Below, in pieces: positions 1-12,677 of a stretch of DNA of 64,000 bases (position 1 is the first letter of the stretch; each line of letters starts with the position of its first letter). Made by a program: the position numbers and the translations under genes. Source of the DNA: Strongylocentrotus droebachiensis (taxonomy: Eukaryota; Echinodermata; Echinoidea; Camarodonta; Strongylocentrotidae); NCBI GenBank assembly GCA_035222895.1, contig JAVYIG010001046.1:186001-250000 (forward strand), given 5' to 3'. The notes beneath the pieces are model-generated. The model had not been told where the DNA came from. It worked only from the letters and a program-made list of their open reading frames with translations, and searched no databases.

Positions 1-220
1 ATACGGCATGTTACATGTTCGTCAAGCCGGAGCGGGAAGGATACAATAAAGACTATGAGACTCGTAATACTTGTGTTGAATTCCATTTATTCTATATCCT
101 GGTTAGGATATGACAATCATCTATACAGGAGTGTAGGATATCCTGTATGTCTCCCGGTCAGATCACTTGGTACATTAGTAAAGGTCTATAAATCAGTGCA
201 TGCGTGGATGTCAGACTATG

Positions 221-433
221 CTACATGTATATACCAAAGTGTTTGTCTGACAAAAAAGAATCCAAGCTGTGTTTAAATGAATTGATGCTGGTAACAGTTA
301 CTAGAGACCCTGGTAAACTGTTCCAAGACTGGATGACCCGTTTGCTAAAAAAGTTACTCCTGACATTCAATCGACAGCGAGTAGTGAATAACTTCAATGA
401 ATGGCCTCTTGTTCTCTGATACTGTGATTTCAC
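221..433 (-). pseudogene. LINE reverse-transcriptase C-terminal fragment
   Basis: On the minus strand an open stretch encodes the terminal motif of CR1/Jockey-type LINE ORF2 proteins: RSNFFSKRVIQSWNSLP, then SFKHSLDSFL. Only the last ~60 residues are present, so this is a strongly 5'-truncated copy. It lies just upstream of the MAN2C1 start and antisense to it. Confidence 0.65.
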
Positions 434-598
434 AAAAAAACATTCTTTGTCCTTCTTTTCTGTCTCTCTTTCCTCTACCTCTGGTACTTCGCTCTATTTT
501 TCGTGCGTGCATTCCCTCTCTCATTGTCCAATTATCCACTTCTTTCTCCTCTTTTTCTGCCTCTTTCCTTTTCATTTCTCTTTGGCTCAGATTGAAGG
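426..598 (+). promoter_or_regulatory. Pyrimidine-rich tract and probable 3' splice site before the MAN2C1 start codon
   Basis: About 160 bases of T/C-rich DNA end in TTTGGCTCAG at 590, eight bases before the ATG at 599. This looks like a 3' splice site, so the first coding exon probably follows a non-coding 5' exon that lies further upstream or outside the window. I see no convincing TATA box or CpG promoter in 1-425. The splice site is inferred from sequence only. Confidence 0.5.
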
Positions 599-711
599 AT
601 GGCTCAGTCGTATTCCGCTCCGGTTCCTCTTAAGAGCAAACGATGCACTCTAGAAAGAGCAGAAAAATTCATATCAAGCACCTACTTCACTGACTGCAAT
701 TTGTATGGAAA
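599..711 (+). CDS. MAN2C1: MAN2C1 exon 1 (residues 1-37)
   Basis: Starts at ATG and encodes the family N-terminal helix with CTLERAEKF and YFTDCNL. The donor is A|GTGAGT and the codon for Lys38 is split after two bases. Confidence 0.93.
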
Positions 712-3700
712 GTGAGTAACATATTCTGTGTATTAAACACAAAGGCTTTAAACTTCTACATACATGTAACTCATATGCAACAGGTTTGACTTTTGAAATT
801 ACCTGATTGAAAATCGTTACAGGTTTGAAAGTCGGTGACAGATTAAAATCAATTCTCAATCAAATGTATTTGATTTCTGATATAGATTATTATATAAGGC
901 TTCCAAGTGGTACAATAAATCAGTGTATTCAATATCTTTAGCGCAGTACCCGGACGACCGACCAATATTGTTTTCGTATTGCTCAGTCATCCGGAAACTT
1001 CAACTATCACACAAAAACAAGGCCATATTTACTGAGCTAAGTCAATTTTTTTTATTTTGCTAGTCAGCCTGATATAGATAATAATAACAATTTGATAGTG
1101 TGATACAAGAATATATTGCTCTTGCCTTGACAATATTGGACTCATCTCCAACTCGTTCAATATTGTCATAGCTCGAGCAATATTCTTGTATCATACTCAA
1201 AAAGCCATTCTATATTGTATAATTATTCATATTTGTTTGAAAATGCTCCAAAATATATGGCTCAGATTTTACCAGACAGCATTATAAGAACAAAGCCCCT
1301 AAGTGAGCACTGAACCCCGGGAACTAGAAAATGTGACATTCGCACACTTTGTTTCATACTCCTTCTAAGTTTCAATTACACATATTTAATTTTGTTAACA
1401 TTTTTTGTATCCAGAATGCTAGAAATCAAACAATTGCGCATATCACAGAATGTTTTGATTCAACTTCTGCTGCAGTGCAGTCACGGTGTGCCATTCATGA
1501 TTAAAAGTGATTTTATTTTAAGTAATCACTGAAGTCTGTTAATTGGCAACTCAATGTGGAATTTGTAATGATATTTTCATGGACATACAGTGTACTGGCA
1601 AATTTGTGTTAATTTTAACATTTGGTAAATGTCATTCACAATTTGTTTATTTACCCAGTAGTATTAATGTCTATTTCGTATAGCTGTTCGAACAGAAAAT
1701 ACTTGGTGCCAATTAGAAGAGCAAAAGCTGATTCATTTTTACTTGATACTTGATACTTGATGAAGTAATCCCTGAAGCAGCTTTTCCAAGCTATACTGGG
1801 ATGGGATGTGTTGTGACAGCAGGTGCAGGTGCAGACAACAAAAGGGTGTATAATTTCTTTATACAGTAAAACAGTGACGTGCGAGTAAAAAATCATGCTG
1901 CTATATGGTTTACAGCATTCTGGAACCTACAGGAGGTTCCAACCCTCTGATGACAGGGAGGGCGATCATCTGGAAAGCAGCAACTGTTGGGGTAGTAACT
2001 GCTGTGGCTGGTAGTTGATTCCAGATGCGAATGGTGCGGGGGTAAAATGAGTACTTGTAGGAGTCTATTGTTGCCACAGGAACAGAGAGCTTGAGTGTGT
2101 GGTCTCTTCTGCTGATGTATGTAGCTTTAGTTATGAGGTGAGGAAGACAAATGTTGACTAGCTGGTGGTGTATTTTAAAGAGCATGGTGCTTTGTGCTAG
2201 AAGACGACGTGTGTGCAGTTTATCCCATCCCAGCTGGGAAACAAGCCCTGTAGCCGACGTGGATCTTCGGTAGTCGCGGAAGACAAAACGAGCAGCTGTT
2301 TTCTGTACTCTTTCCAGACCTTCGGCAGCACCAGAAGTGTGGGGGTTCCAGGCTTCAGCGCCATACTCTAGCTGCGGTCGAACCAGGGCTGTGTACGCTC
2401 TTGACTTCACATCCTTGGTGCATGGTGACAGGGTTCTCCGCAGCAACCCAAGGGTTTTGTTGGCCTTGTTCAGTAGGAGTTGGCAGTGTGTATTCCATCG
2501 AAGGTCCTTGGTTACAGTTACCCCGAGATACTTGTACTTGTCTATCCTGGGTATTATCTCGTTGGAAATCCGGTAGTCATGCTGTATTGGTGTTCTTTTC
2601 CTCGTGATGGTAAGGGAGGCGCACTTTTTGACATTGAAAGCCATGAACCATTTCGCTGACCAGTCAGACAAGGTTTGAAGGTCTTGCTGAAGGATGGAGG
2701 TGTCATTCTTAGTGTGAATTTCTCTGTAAATCACACTGTCGTCAGCAAAAAGGCGCATCTTGGACTGGATATTTGCAGTGATGTCGTTGATGTACAGCAA
2801 AAAGAGGGCTGGTCCGATCACTGAACCTTGAGGTACCCCAGAGGTAACAGGCATCCAAGATGACCGGGAGCCCTTGACAACAACTGCTTGCTGCCTGTTG
2901 GAAAGTAGCGACATAGTCCAATGTAATGTGTCTCCTCTTATGCCATAATGCTCGAGCTTGGTCTGCAAGTGGCGATGAGGTACTCGGTCGAAAGCTTTCT
3001 GGAAGTCAAGGAAGATGACATCTGTCTGGCCTCTGCATTGTAAGGTGTGTGCCCAATCCTGGGTAGCAGAGATGAGTTGTGTGGTGGTGGTAAGTTTCTG
3101 CCGAAATCCATGTTGGTCATCTACCAGGATGTTGTTGGCAGCTACATGTTTCGAGATGTGGCTGAGCACTATGTGTTCCATTAGCTTGCTGCAGATGCAG
3201 GTCAAGGAAATAGGTCTGTAATTTCCTGGATCACACTTGTCACCGGACTTGTGGATGGGTGTTACCAATGCATGCTGCCATTCAGCTGGAACAGTGCCAG
3301 AGTTGTAGCTCTGCTGAAAAAGGAATCCTAAGGCAGGAGCAATCTCGTCAGCTACAAGCTTGAGGAGTTTAGGTGGAAGTTCATCTGGCCCACAAGCTTT
3401 GGATGGGTTGAGATTTGACAGCTGCTTTGCCACACCAGGACGATGAATGTGTAGATGGCCGATATCAGGAAAGTGTGAGGAACCTTCCATACGAGCATGA
3501 CAAACCTGTTGGTTGGTGAATACTGAGTGGAAGAAAGAGTTGAGACACTCTGCTTTGTCTTTGTTGGTCGTGTGGATGCCTTTGTCAGATCTAAGCGATG
3601 GGATGTCCATATTCTCAGTCCGACACTGCTTGACATAGGACCAAAAGGTCTTGGGATTCCCTTGCAGACTGTTCCCTATGATGTTGTTCACGTAATCGTG

Positions 3701-6700
3701 GTGTGCTTGGTGAACTAGTTTCGCTACCACGTTGCGGTGCTGTCTGAAAGCCTTCCATTTTGACGTACTGGGGTTTCTACGGGCTTTCTTAAAGAGCTTA
3801 TCACGCTTCCTCATTTTTCGTTTGAGGTCGGTGGTGATCCACGGAAGGTGTCGCCGGGATTTGCTCATCTTTGATGGTATCAGATCTTCCATACACTTCT
3901 TGAGGAACGCAGATATCCTGTTCCAATTCTCATCTACAGTTTGGAGCTCTGGAGATGAAAGGAAGAAATCGATTGAAAACTTTTCAACAGTTTCTTTAAT
4001 GATCTGGTGGTCTGCTCGGTGGAATTGGTAGATCTTCCTGGGAGGGGCACGGGCCGTTTTCGGATTTCCTGAAAAGACGAAGGACACAATGTTGTGGTCT
4101 GATATGCCAGGATGAATGGATACATCTGTAATGAGGCCAGGGTTGGACGTCAAAAGAAGATCCAGGATGTTACTAGACGCAGGACGGGTTACATCCCTTA
4201 CCAGTTGTGTCAGTGAGAATTCCAATAAGGTGTCAAGCAAAAGTTGATGGATGCTTGCACGGTTTGGATTGGTCAGTGAGCAGGATTCCCAGTCGATGTC
4301 TGGAAGATTGAAATCTCCTCCAATGATGATGTTAGGGTGACTTCTTCTGTGTTTAGACATAACCTTAGCGATGGAGAGTTGGAGTTCCTCAAGGTCTTGC
4401 TTTCCGTTACTTGGGGGACGGTAAAAGCTTGCTATAAATAGTGGCTTTGCGTTGGTGAATTGTAAGTTACACCAGATGATTTCACTATTTGAGTCGAACT
4501 CCGGACAGTTGGTTAAGATGAGAGACTCGTGCACTGCTACAAAGACACCACCCCCACGGTCGTTTCGGTCTTTCCGGAATACTGTGTAATTTCTAGGAAA
4601 TACACTGTAAGTAGGGGTTGTCTCGTCAAGCTTAGATTCGCAACCAAGGATCACATCTGGCTTGTGATGACTAATCAATGCTTGGAATTGAGAGTACTTT
4701 GCAGAACTTTTAAGACCATTGCAATTGATAATGACGCCCTTCAGGATCTTCCTGCGGTTTTTAGAAGGTGAGAAGTGAGGGCGTGGTGGTAGCCTCGATG
4801 CATGACCAGATGACGCTGAAGTTGGTGTTGACGTCTGACAATGATATTGAGCATCATCGGTTGTGTCGCTGATGCTTAGTGACTCAAACTGATTGCTTGT
4901 GGAGAGGCTGGCATTGCTGCTGAGGGAAGCTGCTGTTTCTGCATTTATGCTATGACATCTGCAGCAGACCCACGAGAACCTGTTGAGTCTGGCGAGGACT
5001 TCATATGATTGCCCAGAAGTACCATTGCATGTAATATGGCACCACATGTTGCAGTTATCACAGAGAAGGGCTTGGTCGTTGTCCGTGACATTCGCATTAC
5101 AAATAGCACATGGGAATGTGTCTATTGGCCCCGGGTTTCGCTCAACTTGGCCGCTTAAGAGTAGTAGAATAGCGAGGTGACTAGCAGAGCGAAGATTCAG
5201 CACACTGGTTGAATTTCTTTTATTCTGAAATGCTTGAAGAAGTAGCAATGTGCTTGATTTGCATACAAGGTGCACGTCTGCTTGAGGGCAGAGAGAGGTA
5301 TCCAATGAGCGAGATTCATGCTCATGCTGAAAGAATGGCTTAATTATCAGTAAGCCTGTGCTAACAATAATCAAGAAGACCATGATGACAGGATGTTTCC
5401 ATGATGAGATCATGGCTGGAGGAATATGTCTACCCATGCTAGAAGTAGAATGATGTTGCATATAAATGTACAATGTACAATGCAAGTCGATAATGTACAC
5501 TGTTACTGACCGAGATACATGAAGTTTGACTACTTTTATACTACTATTTACTAAGTACTATTGTAGCAATCTCAGTCTAGTCTAAAAACCAGCTATAAGT
5601 CAAAATTTATAACAGCTTCTCACTTCAAGTCAAGATCAATTATGCTCTCAGACTTGCCATCACTCTCATGAACATCATAGAAGCGAAGAAGGAAAATGAA
5701 ATCAATACTTGCAGAAGACTTGCAGAAGTTGGCTTGTGGATGTCAGTTACCAACAAAAGAGGTAGTATGCGGGGCTGGTAAATCCATTTGCTTACTGTGC
5801 AAAGTTGAGAAGCTAGATTGAAATCTGCAGATTTTTGCAGATTTTCACGATGACAACTCAGAATTGTCAATTAAAATTGATTTAATGTGTTCACAAGGAT
5901 ATGAAATGAAATCAATACTTGCAGAAGACTTGCAGTAGTTGGCTTGTGGATGTCAGTTACCAGCACAAGAGGTAGTATGCGGGGCTGGTAAATCCATTTG
6001 CTTACTGTGCAAAGTTGAGAAGCTAGATTGAAATCTGCAGATTTTTGCAGATTTTCACGATGACAACCCAGAATTGTCAATTAAAATTGATTTAATGTGT
6101 TCACAAGGATATTGGCAGTTAGCTAATCATGTGATTACACAAAACAAGCATTAAAAAGGAGAATTTAAATGCAATTTTTGGCAGAGAATTTGGGAGTGCA
6201 ACAATCACCCCTGCTGACACAACACATCAACACCAAGCTGTGTTTACCTTAGCTGTGTATTTGAATCATGAAACTTATAAATCTTAGCCAGTCCAGACTT
6301 TTGCCTGATTGTTGCGTGACATGAAATCTTCCTCTTTACCATAAACCCTTGGCCTATATCTTTGACAAAACAATAATTACTTCAGCTTTTGTTGGACTAC
6401 TAAATATGTGTTCACAAAGGCTTAAGTATTTTATCTTATATTAATTTGACATTATTTTTGCATTGAAGTTGTTTTTACTTTTTTTTAAAACTTGTTCCTG
6501 TAGGCTCTTTCCTGAGAAGCACCCTGTGCGCATCACACACAGAAAGGTCAAAGGTCGTGTGACCTTTGACGAGGCCACCAAGGGATGGAGTTCAGCCAGT
6601 TCCAAGTCCAAGTACCCTCCTGCTACAGAGGTCAAGCCAGGGTCATCTTACGGTCCGACGTAAGTTTAATTTTGCCCCTTTTTTCATATAAAGTAGGGTA

Positions 6701-9700
6701 GGAGTGTTTACCTATAACAAGACAGTGCCTCTTTGTAGTGACATTTTTGCACAATATTTTGATCCAGAATGCTAGGAACTGATCAATATACATGAGCAGA
6801 AAGAGAAAAAATCTCCAGAAAATTGCAGTGTATTTCCAAAGCAGTATGCCGTGCCGTTCTCAGATAAAGGAAATTTTATTTTGAACCTATCATCAAATTC
6901 ATTAAATTGGCAATGCGGTGTAAAATATAAAATCACTGCATGATTTCATGTTCAAAGTGGCAATTTTCAGGTTGATTTTGCAATTTTATTTTTACATTGG
7001 TCCATTTAATAAACAATTTTTTTGTTCTTCAAACTATGAGGAAAGCTGGTGGAAAATAAGGATTAGTTGTTGCTCCACTGATTTTAATTGTCTGTTGGCT
7101 TCTCTGATAGACCCTGGCCTAGTCTGCAAGCACATACCCTAATTTGACACTTTATCAAAAAATAATTGTGCCTTGAGATAAGCCTAGCCCGGCTACATTA
7201 CTGGTTGTGTCAACAGGAGCAGCTATATACATGGCTTATGGTAGTCTTATAGTGCAGACTCTCTTTTACGACTGACCAGAGTTTGTGCTTGCAGACTAAC
7301 TCTGGCCTACCTCTATTGTGTTATGACTGGTTTTTATTGACAGGTGGGCAACTCACTGGTTTCGTGTTGAGATCCAGATCCCCAAGGCTTGGCACAAGCA
7401 GGAAGCCCATCTTCTGTGGAACTCTAACTCGGAAGCAATGGTTAGTGGTTCAGGCTGTGTCCATACGCTTTTGAATCTATAATCACGCATCAAAACATGG
7501 TTGACATACAACGTATTGTTACGCAATTTTGTGTTTATAAACGTTTCCAATGTTGAGCTGCCAAAGAGATAAGGTCATAGTTGAACCAGGACATTGTGAC
7601 ATTTGCCCCAGGTTATACTTTAGGCTTTAGGTTAAGGATTAATTTTATTACCGGTAGTTTTGGAAAGAAACAGTAGAGCACTTTCACAAACATGACCGAA
7701 GGCAAAGACGACAGTAACGCGAACAAATAAACAATCTGCGAATGCGCGAATCAGGATCACGTATCAAAACATGGTCCACCGTCGAGTCGCCGAAGACATA
7801 AGTTGAACCAGGACATTGTGACATTTGCCCCAGGTTATAGGCTTTAGGTTAAGGATTAGATTTAGTTAGGCAGAGTGTGAGGCCCAGGAATTTGAGTACC
7901 GGTAGTTTTTGAAAAGAAACGGGAGAGCGCTTTCGCAAAGACGACGGAAGGCAAAGACGACGGTAACGCGAGCAAAAAAACAATCTGCGCATGCGCGAAT
8001 CAGAATTTTGTCTCCGTCTTGTTGATTTTTAGGACCATACGCGGCAATGAAAGCGTTTGTTTCCTAAACATGACGGAAAAGCTGTAGCGCCGTAAATCTC
8101 CCGTCGTCTTTGCGAAAGCGCTCTAGTCACTGCAATTGATGGAGCAAATGTCCTGCGATTGGAGAGAATTTCAAGTGTTAAATTCTGCCTCTTTTGGTTG
8201 TATTTGTTTCAGGTATGGAGTCCTGGAGGGGAACCTCTTCAGGGGTTAAATAAGGACGACCGTATCAGCTTCATCTTGACTTGTCCGCATACCTCATTGA
8301 AGTAAGTACTCACTTTAAATAAATGTATCGCATGCCTATGGATCTTCTAGAAGCCATTCAGGAACTTCTGGTTGGCAATTTTACTGTGATCTGTAATGCT
8401 AGATCTGGGGCCTGTTTCATAAAATTTGTTATCTATAACAACTGCTAAATTTCTATGACAAATTTGCTCTCAGCCAATCAGATGCCATGATTTCAGTAGC
8501 TTAAAACAGTAGCTTGTAATTTGTTATTAATATCAAGTTTTATACAATGCCTACTAAGATTCTTGCAACCTCATTGGTCGATTCTTGATCACATGACATG
8601 TGCTAAAGGTACCATTGAACGGCATCATTCTCCAGCAGTGCAATTCCGTTTGATCCTTGCGCACCATTGCACTCTGACGTCACTAACGATGTACAAAGAA
8701 TATGGTGAGCACTCCACGTAACAATAAACATAAAAGTTGGTACGCGCGGTGCATGGTACGTGCGTGGTTTGCTGCCTGCTTAATAGTGCGCGCTCACTAT
8801 CAGCAATTTCATCAATTGAAAACAAATTGAAAACAAACAAAAAATCGCTGAGATTTAGGCCTAGGAAAACTGTTTTAAGCCCGTTAACGTCCGAGGTGTT
8901 GTATAAAACAAATAGTGAATGGTCTTTATTCGTGCAATGGAACAATATTTTGCATTCGGTGAAAGATGAGACGCTCCATTCAACTCGGCTGCGCCTCGTT
9001 GAATATAGTGTCTCTTATCTTTCACCTCGTGCAAAATCTTGTACCATTGCACTCATGACCATTCACTATTTGTATATTATGAAACAGGGCCCAGGTCCGC
9101 AACTGACTGGTCGTTAGTTATTTGCTTCCAGTTTCTTTCACAATGTATGGACGTAAAGAACCCACTGCCATATTCGAATAAGAGCAGGGGGAAACCCCGG
9201 TATTGTGGTGCGCACCTGCACATCCCACTGCAATCAGTTGTATTTGGATGACAGATGCGAGGATAACAGTGATTCAGTTTGCTTGTTCCCTCCAAGACAT
9301 ATACATGTATCACCATTACTCAAGTTTATCTTTAAATTTTCTAGATTGTCAAAGTGTCAATTTTTGCAAATGACACTTTTATCTCATTGAAATCTCAATA
9401 AAAATTTTCTGTCTAGATATGATCACCTGTATATAGAGATGGCTTGTAATAAGGTTCTCGGAGCGGGTAAGGATCTCATAGATGCACCAGTAATGGATCT
9501 TACATTCACGCTCTCGCAAGCCGAGCTGGCGCTCTTCAACCGTGATGCCTACGACTTGATGATGGATGTCGAGATCTTGGTCGACATGGTCAAGGTTGGT
9601 CTAATTTTTTTGACCCTTTTGGTCAAGTTACTGCTGCAGCTGAAGTTTAAACCAGAACAATTTGCCTAATAATAACCTTGCATTCATCATTTTCGCACCA

Positions 9701-12623
9701 CCATTTGAAGTTCTTTGTTACTGAATCGATTGGGTTAACAGCAATTATGACTTATAATAATAATAATAATAATAGAGGGTTCTTGTATAGCACTCATGTC
9801 TGTCAGACTTGACACTCATGGCGCTCCCGATTACGTGGGATATTTATCTTACTTTGCTATGTATTTTCTTTCTTGATAGTTTCAATCAGCCAGTTCAACT
9901 TGCAGAAGACAAAGGTCTGCGTTGTACTAATTTAGTTTGACCCGACCCTAGGCCTACGATCCTGTTTAACAAAAAGTAAAAACTTAGACCTCAGACTTAA
10001 TAATCCTTTGTTAAGCCTGATTTTGATCAAAGGTTTTTAAAGCCCAGCATCAGGTTTAGATCTCAGTACAATACGAGCCAAGAGTTTTAGCTTTCAGAGA
10101 GGGTCTTAGGATGTATCTGGACTGGAGTCACTAGGTCATGTCCTGTGGAAAAACACCCTCAGAAAAAAAAATCAGCCCTCAACTTCGTTTTATTTCCAAC
10201 AATCCCCAATCTGCCTCTGTAGACTTTTGACTTCTTTCTGTTTTTCAGCATCTACCAGAGAGTTGTGAGAGATGTTACCAGGCTCTCTACACTGTGAATC
10301 GAATGATGAACGCTTGTTCAGCTGATCAGCCTTAAACCTACCAAGCTCCCAACTTTACTTTCTTTCCTACAATAATGCTTGATCCGCCTCTGTAGACTTT
10401 TGACTTCTTCCTGTTTTTCAGCATCTACCGGAGAGTCGTGAGCGATGTTACCAGGCTCTCTACACTGTGAATCAAATGATGAACGCTTGTTCAGCTGATC
10501 AACCTCAAACTTACCAAGCTGCTAGAGATATCTGCAAGAAGTTTCTCGAGCAAAGGAATGGAGACTCAGCTCATACCATCCATGCGATTGCCAATGCTCA
10601 TATCGACTCTGGTGAGTCGAGCTGTTGCCCTAATTCCCCTGTCTTTTGTGAATCGAGTCTTGTGTTGTGCACTGCATATGATATCTATTCAAAGTTAATT
10701 TGAGATCAGGGCCTGGCCTGTCTGTTAAAAACTTGATATTGATTGCAAGTTATTTGCGATCGATATCAATTACAACTACATGTACATGAGAAAAAGCTAC
10801 AGGTAAAAAACTGTAAACTTGCAATTAATTTGGCCCTGGTCATGCAATTTCATTGTGAAAAAGTGATGGGAAAAGGTTAATCATGTACGTAGCATATGTA
10901 TAGTTGTGTATACAATAAGGTTTTGGAGTCTTCAGAATAATAAGAAATTGGCCCCGTCTTTTTAAAAGTCATATGCACTGCACACAGAAATGTGTTGAGG
11001 GGACTACACAAATATGGGGCATGAAAGTGAGGTCCAGAACACCTAGCTATTTCATGTTTTCATCTGAAATATAAGAGCATTTGAAGAACTATTGTTTTCT
11101 TTTTCTTAGCCTGGTTATGGCCTTATGCCGAGACCAAGAGGAAAGTAGCCAGGACCTGGACCAATGTTCTACGTCTCGCTGAGGACTACCCTCAACTCAA
11201 CTTTGCCTTCTCACAGGTAAGGGGTCAAAGGTCAAATCAATCTTAAGCAAGCATGAAGGCTCAGAGGATAGTAGGCAGATATTACGTGCAGTAAAACTGA
11301 ATCAAAGATACATAATATTAGCAATAATGATTATGATAATAATATTGATAATAACAGTATCTTTTAAAGCCGGAATTACTGATGATGAACCTCTTCAAAA
11401 TTTGCCTTCTCACAGGTTAGAGGTCAAAGGTCAAATCAATCACAAGCAAGCATGAATGCTCAGAGGATAGTAGGCAGATATTACGTGCAGTAAAACTGAA
11501 TCAAAGATACATAATATTAGCAATAATGATTATGATAATAATATTGATAATAACAGTATCTTTTAAAGCCGGAATTACTGATGATGAACCTCTTCAAAAT
11601 TTGCCTTCTCACAGGTTAGAGGTCAAAGGTCAAATCAATCACAAGCAAGCATGAATGCTCAGAGGATAGTAGGCAGATATTAAATGCAGAAAAACTGAGT
11701 AAAAATGATTACTATTAGTAATAATGATAATAACAAAAGTATCAATCATAATATTAATAGTATATGAAGCAGGAATTACTGAGGATTATCCTCTTCAAAC
11801 TTTGCCTTGTAGCAGGTAAAGATTCAAAGGTCGAATCAATCATAAGCAAGCATGACTGCTCAGAGGATAGTAGGAAGATATTAAGTGCAGTAAACTGAAG
11901 AAAAAGGAATAATATTATAGCAATAATGATATTTATTTTTCATAATAATATTGATGATAATAGTATCTTATAAAGCAGGAATTACTGAAGATTATCCTCT
12001 TCAAACTTAATTCTTGCAGGTAAGAGGTCAAAGAAAGATGATGTTTGTTTAGTTTAGATTTTCTATATCTAATATAATTAGAATTCCTTCGAAAATCGAA
12101 TGGCAGGAAGAGGTGAGCTTAACACAATATACTCAAAGAGAAAGTTTGTATTAGAAAAAATGCAATCATTACTGTGCTTCTAGAATTTAGTTCCCAAAAT
12201 TTAATTGTGTATATTGGATGATTTTGGGATGCATTTCTCATACCATTGATAGGTTTATGTTTCTATTATGGAAATACAGTGTAAATACAGTCTAAACTTT
12301 TAATGTGAGCAAAACAATTTTCCATAATTGAATGTACATCGGACCTATAAATGAATGAAAACTGAAATTAAATGAATTATCCTATCCTTGGTTCTCAGGC
12401 TCAACAGTTTCAATGGGTGAAGACAGACTACCCGTCGCTCTACAAGAAGATACAGGAGATGGCCAAGAGAGGGCGCTTCATCCCTGTAGGTGGATGCTGG
12501 GTGGAGATGGATGGGAATCTGCCGAGTGGGGAATCCTTCGTCAGGCAGCTGCTCTATGGACAGAGGTTCTTCAAGGAAGAGTTTGGGAGCTACTGTACAG
12601 AGGTGAGTGGAGGAATAATAATA

Positions 12624-12677
<54 letters not shown>

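Noticed and set aside
1651..1896. 81-residue minus-strand frame
   Set aside because: Lies after the LINE stop codon in its 3' untranslated region and tail. No domain.
5640..6080. Paired 70-76 residue frames
   Set aside because: Both are the same translation of a 210-bp tandem duplication; no protein family.
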